Positions 51,284 through 60,702 of a DNA stretch of 64,000 nucleotides are shown piece by piece (position 1 is the stretch's first letter; the number at the start of each line of letters is the position of its first letter). Position numbers and translations under genes: made by a program. The stretch lies in assembly GCA_965216035.1 (NCBI GenBank), contig CBDCFM010000014.1, positions 62,001 to 126,000 on the forward strand, given 5' to 3'. The notes below the pieces were generated by a model, which worked only from the letters and a program-made list of their open reading frames with translations, had not been told where the DNA came from and did no database searches. The stretch is from G963664115 sp965216035 (GTDB lineage: Bacteria > Acidobacteriota > Terriglobia > 20CM-2-55-15).

Positions 51284-51637
51284 GGGGGCGCACCGGTTTC
51301 GACGGATGCGATGATGCAGGAGATGCATACCGAGGTTCCACGATCCTCGTTAAACGCGTGGAAAACAATCAACTGCTGACAATCAGTTAGCATTGGCTGC
51401 TTAATACCCAGCCACGTCCTTGATTAATCCGCCTGTAGGTTGATTAAAGGGCGTCACTTTTTGCAGGATAGTCTCCCGCGGCTGGCCCGGCGGTGGGAGA
51501 TGAAACTTAACGGGCTGGTGTTCCGACCGGGTTGCAGGTGCCTTCAGGCCGGGACATGAGACAAATAGGAACCTGACAAGTATGTAGATTCTTCTGTTGA
51601 ACGTTTTCGGACGCGGGTTCGATTCCCGCCGCCTCCA
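51284..51637 (+). ncRNA. ssrA: Transfer-messenger RNA (tmRNA)
   Basis: 354 bases. The tRNA-like ends are GGGGGCG...CGCCTCC plus A, with the T arm GGTTCGATTCCCGCC; the conserved GGTTTCGACGG occurs just after the 5' stem. The tag frame most likely resumes at GCT 51375-51377 and encodes ADNQLALAA before TAA 51402-51404. Pseudoknot-rich sequence follows. The CCA end is not encoded. With SmpB it rescues stalled ribosomes. Confidence 0.95.
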
Positions 51638-51664
51638 TTCTAGAATCAGTAGCTCAGGCTCAAG

Positions 51665-51689
51665 AAGGGACCATCAATGGGTCCCTTTT
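51665..51689 (+). terminator. Rho-independent terminator of tmRNA
   Basis: AAGGGACC (51665-51672) pairs with GGTCCCTT (51680-51687), followed by TT; 28 bases past the mature tmRNA end. Confidence 0.65.
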
Positions 51690-51958
51690 GGGCATGTTTG
51701 GACATGGTTTGGTCCCCTTTCTGGTCTCACTTTCACGGAACGATTCTTTCCGGTCCAAAGCGTCTGGCGCCGACAAAGAACAACCGCGGTTCACTCTTTT
51801 TGCTGTGTCAAAGCGCTGGAGCAACACACCGAAATGTAGGCGACCGCGCTTCCAAAAAATAAATCACTCGGCACCGGCAGATTTGACAAAACACCCTCCA
51901 GTTGCCATGGAATGAAGCACTTGGCACGAATGGCGTTTACAAAGTGACGTTCGTATGG

Positions 51959-52068
51959 TGTAAGGAAACCCGACAGTTTTCAAAATCCATCGAAATATAC
52001 CCATAACAATAATGGAATCAACGATATATGTGTCATAGGTACTTTAGCGACCGTCGGGTTTCTTTACA
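51959..52068. repeat. 110-base element bounded by 18-bp imperfect inverted repeats
   Basis: TGTAAGGAAACCCGACAG at 51959-51976 and, inverted, TGTAAAGAAACCCGACGG at 52051-52068 (16 of 18 identical). The 74 bases between are AT-rich and have no gene. The terminal bases TG...CA resemble mobile-element ends, but no clear target duplication is visible. It lies 324 bases upstream of the PEP-CTERM gene. Confidence 0.7.
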
Positions 52069-52391
52069 GTCTTTGCCTGGAGTTTCGGACGCATAATTTG
52101 CGTCAGTAGATCTACTGTACTTCTACTTGTTGCTAAGTTCTTGACCCCGTTGGGCCTCGGGTCATGAAAAAGTCAACGCCAATCGATCACCACAGAATGG
52201 CCTTCTACGTGCTGCAGAAATTCGTGCTAAAGAAACAGGTGGACCGGCGTTCGGCAGAGGACTATCTCTGATGGGGATGGGTCACTCGTCGAGGGAGAAA
52301 CCAAGGAGTTCGCTGACCCAGTCATAGTGGCCTTGGGAAATCAGGCTGTCGGACCGGGGGAGTCAGACCCATCAGCAAAAGGACTACCAAG
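52069..52391. other. Region upstream of the PEP-CTERM gene
   Basis: No supported gene. A 35-codon frame (52164-52271) lacks a ribosome binding site. The final 70 bases are purine-rich just before the PEP-CTERM ATG; no clear sigma-54 or sigma-70 promoter was found. Confidence 0.35.
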
Positions 52392-53246
52392 ATGGAATCA
52401 ACCAGACTGTGTCACATTCGCATCGCGGCTCTTGTAACATGCCTGCTGGTGGCGCTTACGATCGCGCCGACGGCAAATGCCGACTCGTTCCTTTTGTTTG
52501 GAGTGAGCGGAGACGGCGCGGACACAGATCCTGAGACGTTGTACACAATAGATCCGGCCACCGGAGTGCCGACACCCTTGTTAACATTGGGCAATGGCAC
52601 TGACGGAGAATCCATTGCATTCAATACCAATGATCAGTTGCTTTATCATTGGTCCGGGCTCAACCCCGCCATTATGGAGACCATCGACCCGCACACATCG
52701 ACAATTACCAATGTTCCGCTGTCCGGCTACAATTATGATGAATTTACCGCATCGGTCTTCAACCCGTGGTCCGGCGAGTTCCTCCTCGCAGACCTCAATG
52801 ACGACTTCATCAGTGTGACGACCGCAGGCGTAGTGACTTTGATTGGAGCTATGGATCACCAATCCAAAGGATTAGCCTACATTGGCTCCACATTGTATTC
52901 CGTAACTCGGGGCGACAACCAGCTCCGCATTATCAATACGTCAGACGGAAGCACCACATCCCAATTGACTCTGACCCATGCCACCCTGGCTGTTGATGGT
53001 TGGACTGGCCTCGCCACCAACCCACTTACGGGCGTTTTATATGGGGTCGCGAAGCAGGGCGGCGCCAACCGTCATCTGGTCACCATCGACCACACCACAG
53101 GGGCCGTCACTGATCTCGGTAATATCGGAACCCAAATCGCCGCAATTACGTTTGTCCCCGAACCCGCGACGCTTACCTTGTTGGGCGCGGGCCTTGGAAT
53201 GATCGGCCTCGCAGGTTGGAGACGCCGCAGGAACGATCATTCCTGA
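52392..53246 (+). CDS. PEP-CTERM sorting domain protein
   Basis: 284 residues. A signal peptide (ALVTCLLVALTIAPTANA) precedes a beta-propeller-like mature region with repeated TIDPATG / TIDPHTST / TIDHTTGAV motifs. The end is VPEPATLTLLGAGLGMIGLA followed by GWRRRR, the PEP-CTERM signal: the PEP motif, a hydrophobic helix and an Arg cluster. Exosortase (EpsH/XrtA type) recognises this and attaches proteins to or sends them through the outer envelope, often with exopolysaccharide. No exosortase gene is in the window. A 4-copy tandem repeat starts one base past the stop codon. Confidence 0.88.
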   Translation: MESTRLCHIRIAALVTCLLVALTIAPTANADSFLLFGVSGDGADTDPETLYTIDPATGVPTPLLTLGNGTDGESIAFNTNDQLLYHWSGLNPAIMETIDPHTSTITNVPLSGYNYDEFTASVFNPWSGEFLLADLNDDFISVTTAGVVTLIGAMDHQSKGLAYIGSTLYSVTRGDNQLRIINTSDGSTTSQLTLTHATLAVDGWTGLATNPLTGVLYGVAKQGGANRHLVTIDHTTGAVTDLGNIGTQIAAITFVPEPATLTLLGAGLGMIGLAGWRRRRNDHS

Positions 53247-53247
53247 T

Positions 53248-53289
53248 CGATTCAATATCGATTCAATATCGATTCAATATCGATTCAAT
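53248..53289. repeat. 11-bp tandem repeat after the PEP-CTERM gene
   Basis: CGATTCAATAT is repeated at 53248-53258, 53259-53269 and 53270-53280, then a partial CGATTCAAT (53281-53289). Three and four-fifths perfect copies, beginning just after the stop codon of the preceding gene. Confidence 0.9.
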
Positions 53290-53721
53290 GAAGGGTAGGG
53301 GCTGGGGTCTCGAATGATGGCAGCCCTTCGTCCTTGCACCCGGGTAACAAGACGGGTCGCACCTTGCTCGTAGAGCCGGATTCCACGTGCGACAAACCGC
53401 GTAACAGTCGGCCCGGCGGCGTCCGCCCGCACCGTCGAACCACTTTCATATCCTAGAAAATCAGAACGCCCGTCCGAATCAATCGGGAGAGCTGCGGTGC
53501 TCCACTCGCTTGGGAGCCGGGCCCACACAAGGGTGATTCGTTCAGGCTTTGGAGGGGCTCTTGGGAGCCCGGCGGCGGGAAGGTTTGGGTCGGCAACGGA
53601 GGTGATACCACTTCCCTTTGCTCTCAATCCGCTCTTCGTGTGGCGCAATGCGTATACAGCACCGTTCGCACCAGACTTTAAGATCGGCTTGACCCGGCTT
53701 CTCTTCGGCAGGTTTCATGGA

Positions 53722-53985
53722 CTACTCGGCCTCGGCAATGGCGTCGGCGCCATCCCCACTTTTTCGAAAGCGCGAGACCGTTGCGCCGCTGTAGTCGGCC
53801 TGCCTCGCGCAGTCTGTCTTCGCGCAGGTCAGTACAAGTTTCACCGAACGGCTTACCGGTCCGTTCCCTTCACTCCGATCCAGGCTGAACAGAATCGGCG
53901 AAGCACAGTGCTCGCAGAGCACGCCAAGGTACCACCTGTTGTCCTTCGTTCGAGATGTACGCCACACTTGCATATTGGGAATCAT
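53722..53985 (-). CDS. Small zinc-ribbon-like hypothetical protein
   Basis: 87 residues. The stretch WYLGVLCEHCASPILFSLD holds a C-x-x-C pair and VLTCAKTDCARQA a second Cys pair, arranged like a minimal zinc ribbon. The start could be the ATG at 53985 or 53973; neither has a good ribosome binding site. Comparable short Cys-pair proteins exist in many Proteobacteria and Acidobacteriota. It is isolated in a gene-poor region and may be a decayed gene; moderate doubt. Confidence 0.45.
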   Translation of the reverse strand: MIPNMQVWRTSRTKDNRWYLGVLCEHCASPILFSLDRSEGNGPVSRSVKLVLTCAKTDCARQADYSGATVSRFRKSGDGADAIAEAE

Positions 53986-53989
53986 TCAA

Positions 53990-54584
53990 GCTCTGAGCTT
54001 GAGATTGCCCTTATCCGTACTCTTACCCAACTCTTATCCATTTCGGAGCAGAAGATGCCAAACGATTGCATGTACAACGCATGCGGCTCCAGCAATAAGT
54101 CTGGAAGCCGTGTCCATGGCGGCCCAGCGAAGACTTCTAAGGGAAGCTACCCTCGGGAGCCTCGCAACCCCTGGGGGGCGCCCCACGAGGTTCGAATTCG
54201 ACGGAGAGAATCCCGGACGCCCTGTACGCGCCGGAAGTGCGAATCGTCTGCAGTGGTCTCAGGCGATAGGTTCCATGCCTGTAGATCTTTAGTCAAAAAC
54301 GGGCCTCGGGAAATAGCGCTTGTCTGTAGGGCCCTTCGTGAACCTTGCGGGAAAGAGAGAGGTCGGCAGCGGGAAAACCGAGTACTTTCCGGAAAGGGAC
54401 ACGTGGCTCCGAAACAGGAGTCCGAAACGAATCCGCTACTTCGACGATACGCTCCAGCGGGTACAAGGTCAACGTTCATCGCCGAAAACGGAGGGGGAGC
54501 CCACCCCGAAACAACGGCGAAGATCCCCGCGCGCTCGCCTTGGCGGAAGCGTGGGCGGAGCGTGAAGCTAAGCGGGCACCGATC
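53990..54584. other. Gene-poor region
   Basis: A long frame exists on the plus strand across this stretch but it shows no family motif, has low-complexity Arg/Ser/Pro-rich content and runs antisense into the sugar dehydrogenase gene; I regard it as non-coding. Nothing else is recognised. Confidence 0.35.
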
Positions 54585-56000
54585 TCAGTTGCCGGCCACC
54601 AGCTTGCGGATGGTGCCGTCCTGCTTGTTCAAGATGAACACCTGCCCATCCGGTCCGGCACCGAAGCGCAGATCGGCGCGGGCCGCGGCATCTTTGCCCT
54701 GTTCTCGATTCTTGGCTTGAATCAGTTGGAGCAGCGTCCGGGCTTCACCCCCGTCGTTGAGCAAAACCCGGCGGATGGCATCCTGTCCGCCGTTGGGAAG
54801 GTTGTCCGCATCGAGGTGAAAGGTTTCTCCGCTGGGCAGGTCACCGAAAAGGATGTGGTTCTGTAGTTGAGGAATCGTGTTCTGACGGTAGACGATCAGG
54901 CCGATCGACGCAGATCGAGGCTGGAGGAGCGGATCCAGCTGCCCGTACTCCGCAATCGGATAGGTCACGCGGGGATCGCTCCGCGGGCCCTCGAGGCTCA
55001 CCTCCTGGCGGCTGATGAAACCAAAGCTCCCTTCCCAGATGTTCCATCCGAGATTCGCCCCCGCGGTCACCGGGCTGATTTCCTCGACGATATTCTGGCC
55101 GATGTCGGTAAAGAACATGTTTCCGTTCTGAGGGTCCCAGGCGAAATTCTGGGGATTGCGGACCCCGTAAGCGTAGATCTCGCTCAACGTCGCGTCGTCA
55201 CCGTCATTGAACGGGTTCTCGGCGGGAATGCCGTACTGTCCGTTGGCGCTATTCGAACCCAGAGGGTCGATACGGAAAATCTTCCCGAAACCCGAATTGA
55301 GTTTCTGTGAATTGAAGAGCGGATCGCCGCCGCTGCCGCCGTCGGCTACGCCCACATACAGCAGACCAAAATCCGCGTCTCCCGGTGCGGCGAGCGGATT
55401 GAATCCGATCTGGCCGCCATTGTGGTTACGAAAGGGCTGCTCGAAACGAAACAATTCCCTCGGAGCGCCACCATCGTAGGTTGTGGCGCCAGGCGTTCTG
55501 GCCCTCCACTCCAGCAGAACGGTGTCATGCGTGTTCTGTCCGCCGCCGGGCACGAAATCGGGTGCGGGTTCGGTGTTCGTCACGTCGCTCCAGGTGTAAA
55601 ACTTGCCCACACCCGGGGCGCCGGCCTGACCGAACTGCGGGTGGAAGGCGAAGCTCTGCATACCCCGCTCCCGGCCGGTCGACTCGACGCTGAAACCCCA
55701 GTTGTCGGCATGGGTATCGACATACTCGGTGACCGTGTCCCCGTCATAACTGACGCTGTAAAGCGGGCCACGCATGTCGTTGACGAAGAATCGAGCCGTA
55801 CCGGGCTCATCGATCAAGATCATCGGGCGCGCCACCTCTCCCGCGAGATCCGGAATCGACGCGAACTCGACGAAATCGACTTCGATGACGCCCTCAAGGG
55901 CTTCAATCGGTTCAGGAAAGGGATCGTTTGTCCGCTGAGCGAGGACGGGAGACACCACCATCGCCATTGCCACGCTCACACGAATTATGTATGTAGTCAT
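54585..56000 (-). CDS. PQQ-dependent sugar (glucose/sorbosone) dehydrogenase family, exported
   Basis: 471 residues from the ATG at 56000, which gives a signal peptide (IIRVSVAMAMVVSPVLAQ); a longer frame upstream looks non-coding. The GSDH-type beta-propeller shows FVNDMRGPLYSV, GMQSFAFHPQFG, the NHNGGQIGFNP block, FGKIFRIDPLGSNS, the YAYGVRNPQNFAWDP motif and FTDIGQNIVEEI. These are the hallmarks of periplasmic soluble aldose/sorbosone dehydrogenases and of a large set of exported relatives of unknown substrate. Whether PQQ binding is retained cannot be confirmed by eye. It is transcribed alone and divergently from the NIPSNAP gene. Confidence 0.85.
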   Translation of the reverse strand: MTTYIIRVSVAMAMVVSPVLAQRTNDPFPEPIEALEGVIEVDFVEFASIPDLAGEVARPMILIDEPGTARFFVNDMRGPLYSVSYDGDTVTEYVDTHADNWGFSVESTGRERGMQSFAFHPQFGQAGAPGVGKFYTWSDVTNTEPAPDFVPGGGQNTHDTVLLEWRARTPGATTYDGGAPRELFRFEQPFRNHNGGQIGFNPLAAPGDADFGLLYVGVADGGSGGDPLFNSQKLNSGFGKIFRIDPLGSNSANGQYGIPAENPFNDGDDATLSEIYAYGVRNPQNFAWDPQNGNMFFTDIGQNIVEEISPVTAGANLGWNIWEGSFGFISRQEVSLEGPRSDPRVTYPIAEYGQLDPLLQPRSASIGLIVYRQNTIPQLQNHILFGDLPSGETFHLDADNLPNGGQDAIRRVLLNDGGEARTLLQLIQAKNREQGKDAAARADLRFGAGPDGQVFILNKQDGTIRKLVAGN

Positions 56001-56356
56001 GCTGCTTGCTCGGCTGCCGTTCGAGAGAAATGCTACCATCTGCCGGTAAAAATCGGAATTCCAATTGAGTGGGTCCGACACCCGCTCATAGCCTTGAGGC
56101 GTCGAGCACCCGAGTTCATTTCGTGAACGAGAACACAAAACACCCGGCCGGGCGCTCCCTTGTATCGACGCGACGTGATTAATGATCTGATTTGGAGGTC
56201 CTTGGAGTTCCATGGTGGGAACCCGACTTGGGAATGTATACTCACCTCCGGATAGGTGGTCGCACTGTCTGTGCGGGGCCTCTACCACGCTTTTTCTGCG
56301 GAATTCGACCGGGACTCGCCTGCTACGAGCGGGGCGGTAAAGAATTTGGAGGAACG

Positions 56357-56815
56357 ATGAAAAAACGAATCATGCTCGCAGGCTTGTGTCTGGCGGGCAT
56401 TCTGATGGCCGGCGCCGTTGCCTTGAAAGCCGCGCAAAATCCGGCAGTGGCACCGTGCGGTCCGAATCCTGGGGCCGATATTAAAAACGTGAGCCCGGAC
56501 TCGCGCTGCTTCGAGTTGAGGACGTATACGGTCGGAGAGGGCAGCTCGATCGATCAGTTGCACGCGCGCTTTCGCGAACGGACGACGGCACTATTCCGGA
56601 AGCACGGTATGACAATCATCGGCTACTGGCAGCCGGCCGCACCGCCAGACACTCTGATCTACGTGCTGGCATACGCGAATCGGTCCGCACGGGAGGCTTC
56701 GTGGGACGCGTTTAGAAGCGATCCTGAATGGATCAAGACACGGGCCGAAATGCCGGTCAACGTCCAGGTCGAAAACGTCTTCATGAGCGCGACCGATTAC
56801 TCGCCGATGAAATAG
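56357..56815 (+). CDS. Exported NIPSNAP family protein
   Basis: 152 residues from the ATG at 56357, which follows GGAGGA; upstream in-frame ATGs are not supported. A signal peptide (LAGLCLAGILMAGAVALKA) precedes a NIPSNAP/ABM-like ferredoxin fold: CFELRTYTVGEGSSIDQLHA, FRERTTALFRKHGMTIIGYW, and AYANRSAREASWDAFRSDPE followed by W. Bacterial NIPSNAP proteins are mostly uncharacterised small dimers. A Cys in the N-terminal linker (APCGPNPG) may pair with C54. Function unknown. Confidence 0.82.
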   Translation: MKKRIMLAGLCLAGILMAGAVALKAAQNPAVAPCGPNPGADIKNVSPDSRCFELRTYTVGEGSSIDQLHARFRERTTALFRKHGMTIIGYWQPAAPPDTLIYVLAYANRSAREASWDAFRSDPEWIKTRAEMPVNVQVENVFMSATDYSPMK

Positions 56816-57245
56816 TGCGTTTCGCGGTATCGCCTGTGGCGGCCCGACGGCCCCGGAAAAATCACGCCGGCTTGAATGGCTGCCCCCGGCCAATCGGTCC
56901 GCTGGGTGCCGTATCGGCGGCCGGCATCGGCGCCGCTTGCCCCAGGTCCACCGATCGCATACGTGGCCCCAGCCCAAGCGAAAGGCAATACGCTCCAAAG
57001 GTGTTATGAAGACTGCAGGGATGCCCTAGCTCAAAGTGCAGCATAGCGATGGGCAGGGACCCGCCAGCTCTTCTCGATTTCGTTAATCGCGATCACCCCG
57101 CGGAAGCCCAAAAAAAGCCGCAATTCAGCATGGCCGCCCCACATCGGGAAATGCTTCAGAACCGGTCCGTCCAAACATAGCGTCTATACGGTGACGAAGC
57201 GTATGTGATGGAATACCGCTTGGAAGCAGCCAAGCCCGTCAGACT
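56816..57245. other. Intergenic region, no supported gene
   Basis: Short open frames on both strands show no family motif. Contains no clear terminator for the NIPSNAP gene or promoter for the transporter gene. Confidence 0.35.
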
Positions 57246-58484
57246 ATGAACAAGCCCCAGTCACAACCGGGTTTCGGAGAGTTCGTCGCCTTGATGGCGA
57301 TGATGATGTCTCTGGCTGCGCTGTCGATAGACGCCGTCCTGCCGGCGCTGCCCCAAATCGGCATGGATCTGGGGACCCAGCGTCCGAACGACACCCAACT
57401 GGTGATATCGCTGCTCTTTTTCGGGTTCGCCGTCGGTCAAGTGCTTTACGGACCACTCTCCGATAGCGTCGGCCGAAAACCAGCAGTGTACCTGGGCTTC
57501 GGGCTGCTGACGATCGGTTGCGTCTGCTCCCTGTCGGCGCTCAGTTTTCCCGTCATGCTGGCCGGCCGGTTTCTGCAGGGCGTCGGCGTGGCCGGGCCCC
57601 GCACGATGACCCTGGCGCTGGTACGGGATCGCTACGAGGGCCGTACGATGGCCCGGGTGATGTCGTTTGTGATGGCGGCGTTCATTCTGGCACCCGTCGT
57701 CGCGCCCGCCCTGGGACAGGTGATTCTGATCGTGTCGGGGTGGCGCGCGATCTTCGCCGCTTACCTCGGGCTGGTCCTCCTCGTTGCGATCTGGTTCGGA
57801 TTCCGGCAGCCGGAAACACTGCCCCCGGATCGTCGAATTCTATTTTCCGGAACACGCATCACGTTGGCCGCGCGCGAAGTTCTGGCGAATCGCACCGCGT
57901 TGGGATATACGGTTGCGGCGGGATTCATTTTTGGTGCGTTCATCGGCTACCTGAATTCTGCCCAACAGATCTTCCAACAGCAGTACGGTCTGGGCCGCTT
58001 GTTTCCCCTGTTTTTCGGAATAGGCGCGTTGTCGGTGGGTTGCGCGTCGTTTCTCAACGCAACGCTCGTCATGCGTCTTGGCATGCGGAGGCTGGTTCTC
58101 CGCTCCCTGCGCTCTATGACCGGGATGTCCGTCCTGTTTCTGGCGATTGCGTACACCCAGGCGGGTCACCCGCCCTTATGGCTGTTTATGAGCTACCTGC
58201 TGGTCGTGTTTTTCAGTGCGGGCATTCTCTTCGGAAACCTGAACGCGCTTGCGATGGGACCCCTCGGTCACATCGCGGGTACCGGAGCCGCTGTCGTGGG
58301 ATCTCTATCGACTTTTATCTCACTTCTACTCGGAACGGCCGTCGGGCAAAGCTACGACGAGACGGTTCTGCCTCTGGTCGGCGGCTTCGCGCTCTTCGGT
58401 CTCGCTGCACTTGCCGTCGTCCACTGGATTGAACGTGAGGCTTCGGAACCCGACAGTGCCGAAGCGGTTTCGATCGAAGACTGA
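57246..58484 (+). CDS. Bcr/CflA-type multidrug efflux MFS transporter
   Basis: 412 residues with 12 predicted membrane segments. The major-facilitator DHA1 subfamily pattern is clear: SLAALSIDAVLPALPQIGMD (TM1), QLVISLLFFGFAVGQVLYGP followed by LSDSVGRKPAVY (the motif A loop), and RFLQGVGVAGPRTMTLALVR (motif of TM4). Such pumps use the proton gradient to export drugs or amino acids. The start at 57246 has no strong ribosome binding site. It lies upstream of the amidase gene with 49 bases between. Confidence 0.9.
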   Translation: MNKPQSQPGFGEFVALMAMMMSLAALSIDAVLPALPQIGMDLGTQRPNDTQLVISLLFFGFAVGQVLYGPLSDSVGRKPAVYLGFGLLTIGCVCSLSALSFPVMLAGRFLQGVGVAGPRTMTLALVRDRYEGRTMARVMSFVMAAFILAPVVAPALGQVILIVSGWRAIFAAYLGLVLLVAIWFGFRQPETLPPDRRILFSGTRITLAAREVLANRTALGYTVAAGFIFGAFIGYLNSAQQIFQQQYGLGRLFPLFFGIGALSVGCASFLNATLVMRLGMRRLVLRSLRSMTGMSVLFLAIAYTQAGHPPLWLFMSYLLVVFFSAGILFGNLNALAMGPLGHIAGTGAAVVGSLSTFISLLLGTAVGQSYDETVLPLVGGFALFGLAALAVVHWIEREASEPDSAEAVSIED

Positions 58485-58533
58485 TAGACTAGACGGTGTT
58501 CGGGTTGCGCTCCGGAGTTTCCCGATCCCAGCC

Positions 58534-60042
58534 ATGAAGCTCGACCGATCGCATCGCCGGTTCGTCATCCCAGTGGCCCTCACCCCCCTGATGGGACTGG
58601 GACTTCTATCCGCGGAAGCCCCCACGCCGCCCCAGACAAGCACACCCCCAACCTTCGTTGTCTATTTCGACGACGGCCCCTTCACCCCCTCAGTCTCGAT
58701 CCGCGACAACGGAATGTTTGTGGAGCTGACAGGTCTGATACGACGCATGCAACTGCCCTACACGGATGCGACGTCTGCAGGGACTTTCACGATTCGCGGC
58801 CCGCTGGGCACATTGATCGCGACGAGTGAAGAAGACACGCTGACGATAGACGGACGGACTCTGCCAATGGCGCTTGCGCCCTTCCGGGAAGATGCCCGCT
58901 GGTATGTACCTTTAGAGTTCCTGACGACGGGTCTGGAACAGATTTCCGGTGTGGACTTCCGATATCAGCCCGGCACGCCGCGCATTTTCGCCGGCACTGT
59001 GACCCCCACCCGATTGACCATGAGTGCCGTCGGAAACGAAGGCGAGACGCGACTGACGATACGCTCCGACGTCAGCGTAAATATTCGAGTGCAACAATTT
59101 CCGGAAGAACAGCGAGTGGTCCTGGCGATTGATCATGCACCGATCAATCCAATCCCGGAGATGCTCGAATACCGCGACGGGTCGATTCGGTCCATTCGGT
59201 TTAATGATGCCGACGGGCATTCCAGAATTCTCGTCGATACAACACCGCAGGTCTCCAGCATACGGCTGACACCCACGGATGAGAACCGCACCTTTTTTGT
59301 AGATTTTTTTCCCGAAAGCGCCCCGACGGAAACCCTCACTCCACCGCCGGCGCCGGATCGGGAGGCTCTGCCCGAGGCCGGCAGGATACGGGTGATTGTC
59401 ATCGATCCCGGCCACGGGGGCCTCAATGGGGGCGCCCAGGCATCGGGGACATTCGAGAAAGATTTGACCCTCCAACTGGCGCGGCGGATCCGCACGCGAC
59501 TTCAGACTGGACTCGATACGACCGTCATTCTCACCCGGGACTCCGATATCGAATTGAGCGGCGAAACACGTTCTGCTATCGCCAACAACAACGCCGCCGA
59601 TCTACTGATTAGCCTGCATATTGGTTTTTCGCCGGACCCCGGTGAGACCAGCGCATCGCTGTTTGTCATGAAGGACATGTCCCCCGACACGACTGATGAT
59701 GCGAACGATACTGATGCCACTGACGATACCGTCCGCGAGGACACACTGTTCAAGCCGTGGTACAGGACCTACCTGCCCCATCTGGCCCGCAGCCGGGTAC
59801 TGGGCGCAATCCTTCAGAGAAGGCTGGCGGTGGCATTCCCCGGTTGGGAGTTTCCGCTCCGAGAAGCTCCGATTGGTGTACTGACGAGCGCCGGGATGCC
59901 GGCGATACTGATTGAGCTGGGTAACGCGAACAACCCTGCGAATCTGCGGGCACTCACGAACGCCGCGCTGGAGTACCGTCTGATCGAGGCCATTGTGCAA
60001 TCGGTCACCGAGTTCGGCGCCATTGAAGATGAAGGTGGGTGA
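58534..60042 (+). CDS. N-acetylmuramoyl-L-alanine amidase (Amidase_3), AmiC-type
   Basis: 502 residues from the ATG at 58534; the frame upstream overlaps the transporter gene. A hydrophobic signal (VIPVALTPLMGLGLLSAEA) is followed by a copper-amine-oxidase-N-like or AMIN-type region (about 40-265), a Pro/Thr linker and the catalytic domain (about 285-495). Zinc ligands fit H294 (DPGHGG), E308 (GTFEKD) and H362 (SLHIGF), with catalytic E461 (LIELGN). It cleaves septal peptidoglycan between muramic acid and L-Ala. A 30-residue Asp/Thr-rich insertion (about 381-402) lies inside the domain. Followed directly by the GerMN gene. Confidence 0.9.
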   Translation: MKLDRSHRRFVIPVALTPLMGLGLLSAEAPTPPQTSTPPTFVVYFDDGPFTPSVSIRDNGMFVELTGLIRRMQLPYTDATSAGTFTIRGPLGTLIATSEEDTLTIDGRTLPMALAPFREDARWYVPLEFLTTGLEQISGVDFRYQPGTPRIFAGTVTPTRLTMSAVGNEGETRLTIRSDVSVNIRVQQFPEEQRVVLAIDHAPINPIPEMLEYRDGSIRSIRFNDADGHSRILVDTTPQVSSIRLTPTDENRTFFVDFFPESAPTETLTPPPAPDREALPEAGRIRVIVIDPGHGGLNGGAQASGTFEKDLTLQLARRIRTRLQTGLDTTVILTRDSDIELSGETRSAIANNNAADLLISLHIGFSPDPGETSASLFVMKDMSPDTTDDANDTDATDDTVREDTLFKPWYRTYLPHLARSRVLGAILQRRLAVAFPGWEFPLREAPIGVLTSAGMPAILIELGNANNPANLRALTNAALEYRLIEAIVQSVTEFGAIEDEGG

Positions 60043-60702
60043 ATGACGCGCAGCCTTTTTGTCAGTCTCCTGTTCGGCGTCGTCGTCGCTGCGGGGTCCG
60101 CGATTTACATCATCGTTACTGCCCCCAGGGTGCGACAGGATCCGCAGCCGGTAACGGATCCCGTCTTCGAAGAAGCTGTCGAACCCCTCTACGCACCCTC
60201 CGATCCAGCGATTGAGGCACGCCTGTTCTTCCCGGGTCCCAACAATGACGTGCTACTGCGGACTCGGGACGTAACGATCTTCGCTTCGGTGGACATAGAA
60301 AACCGTATCCGCCAGATCGTAGAACTGTTACTCCAGGGTGGGGACGACCCGGTTCTCTTAGGCAGTCTGCCGCCAGACACGCGACTGAACGAGGTGTTCG
60401 TGGCTGATGATGGTGTCGTGTACCTTGACTTCAACAGCGCGATTTCGGATAACCATCCCGGGGGTGTGCTTGCTGAGCAGGCGACGATATATTCGATCGT
60501 CAACTCGCTCACCTACAACCTTGAAGCGATCGATCGGGTGAAGATTCTAATCGGTGGCACGGAGAAGGAGACTCTCGCCGGACACTGCCTGCTTCTGCTA
60601 CCGTTGAACATGGACCTTTCGATCAGCGATATGGCGCGGGGCATCGAAGGCTCCGCTACTCCCCGGATGGAACGACCTCGCGACAACTCTGATGAGAATT
60701 GA
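60043..60702 (+). CDS. GerMN domain protein, membrane anchored
   Basis: 219 residues. An N-terminal membrane segment (SLFVSLLFGVVVAAGSAIYI) is followed by a periplasmic GerMN domain with RLFFPGPNNDVLL, RIRQIVELLLQGG, LNEVFVADDGVVYLDFN and ATIYSIVNSLTYNL. GerM was first described in spore germination and peptidoglycan metabolism, but the domain is common in non-sporulating envelopes. Its ATG abuts the amidase stop, so it probably works with it on peptidoglycan. Its end overlaps rph by 11 bases. Confidence 0.88.
   Translation: MTRSLFVSLLFGVVVAAGSAIYIIVTAPRVRQDPQPVTDPVFEEAVEPLYAPSDPAIEARLFFPGPNNDVLLRTRDVTIFASVDIENRIRQIVELLLQGGDDPVLLGSLPPDTRLNEVFVADDGVVYLDFNSAISDNHPGGVLAEQATIYSIVNSLTYNLEAIDRVKILIGGTEKETLAGHCLLLLPLNMDLSISDMARGIEGSATPRMERPRDNSDEN

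Noticed and set aside
52164..52271. 35-codon frame upstream of the PEP-CTERM gene
   Set aside because: No ribosome binding site or known motif; too short to support alone.
53274..53648. 124-codon minus-strand frame ending in the tandem repeat
   Set aside because: No recognisable motif or ribosome binding site and it reads into the 11-bp repeat; not supported as a gene.
53497..54720. 407-codon open frame on the plus strand
   Set aside because: No family motif, Arg/Ser/Pro-rich low-complexity content, and it runs antisense into the sugar dehydrogenase gene; a high-GC shadow frame.
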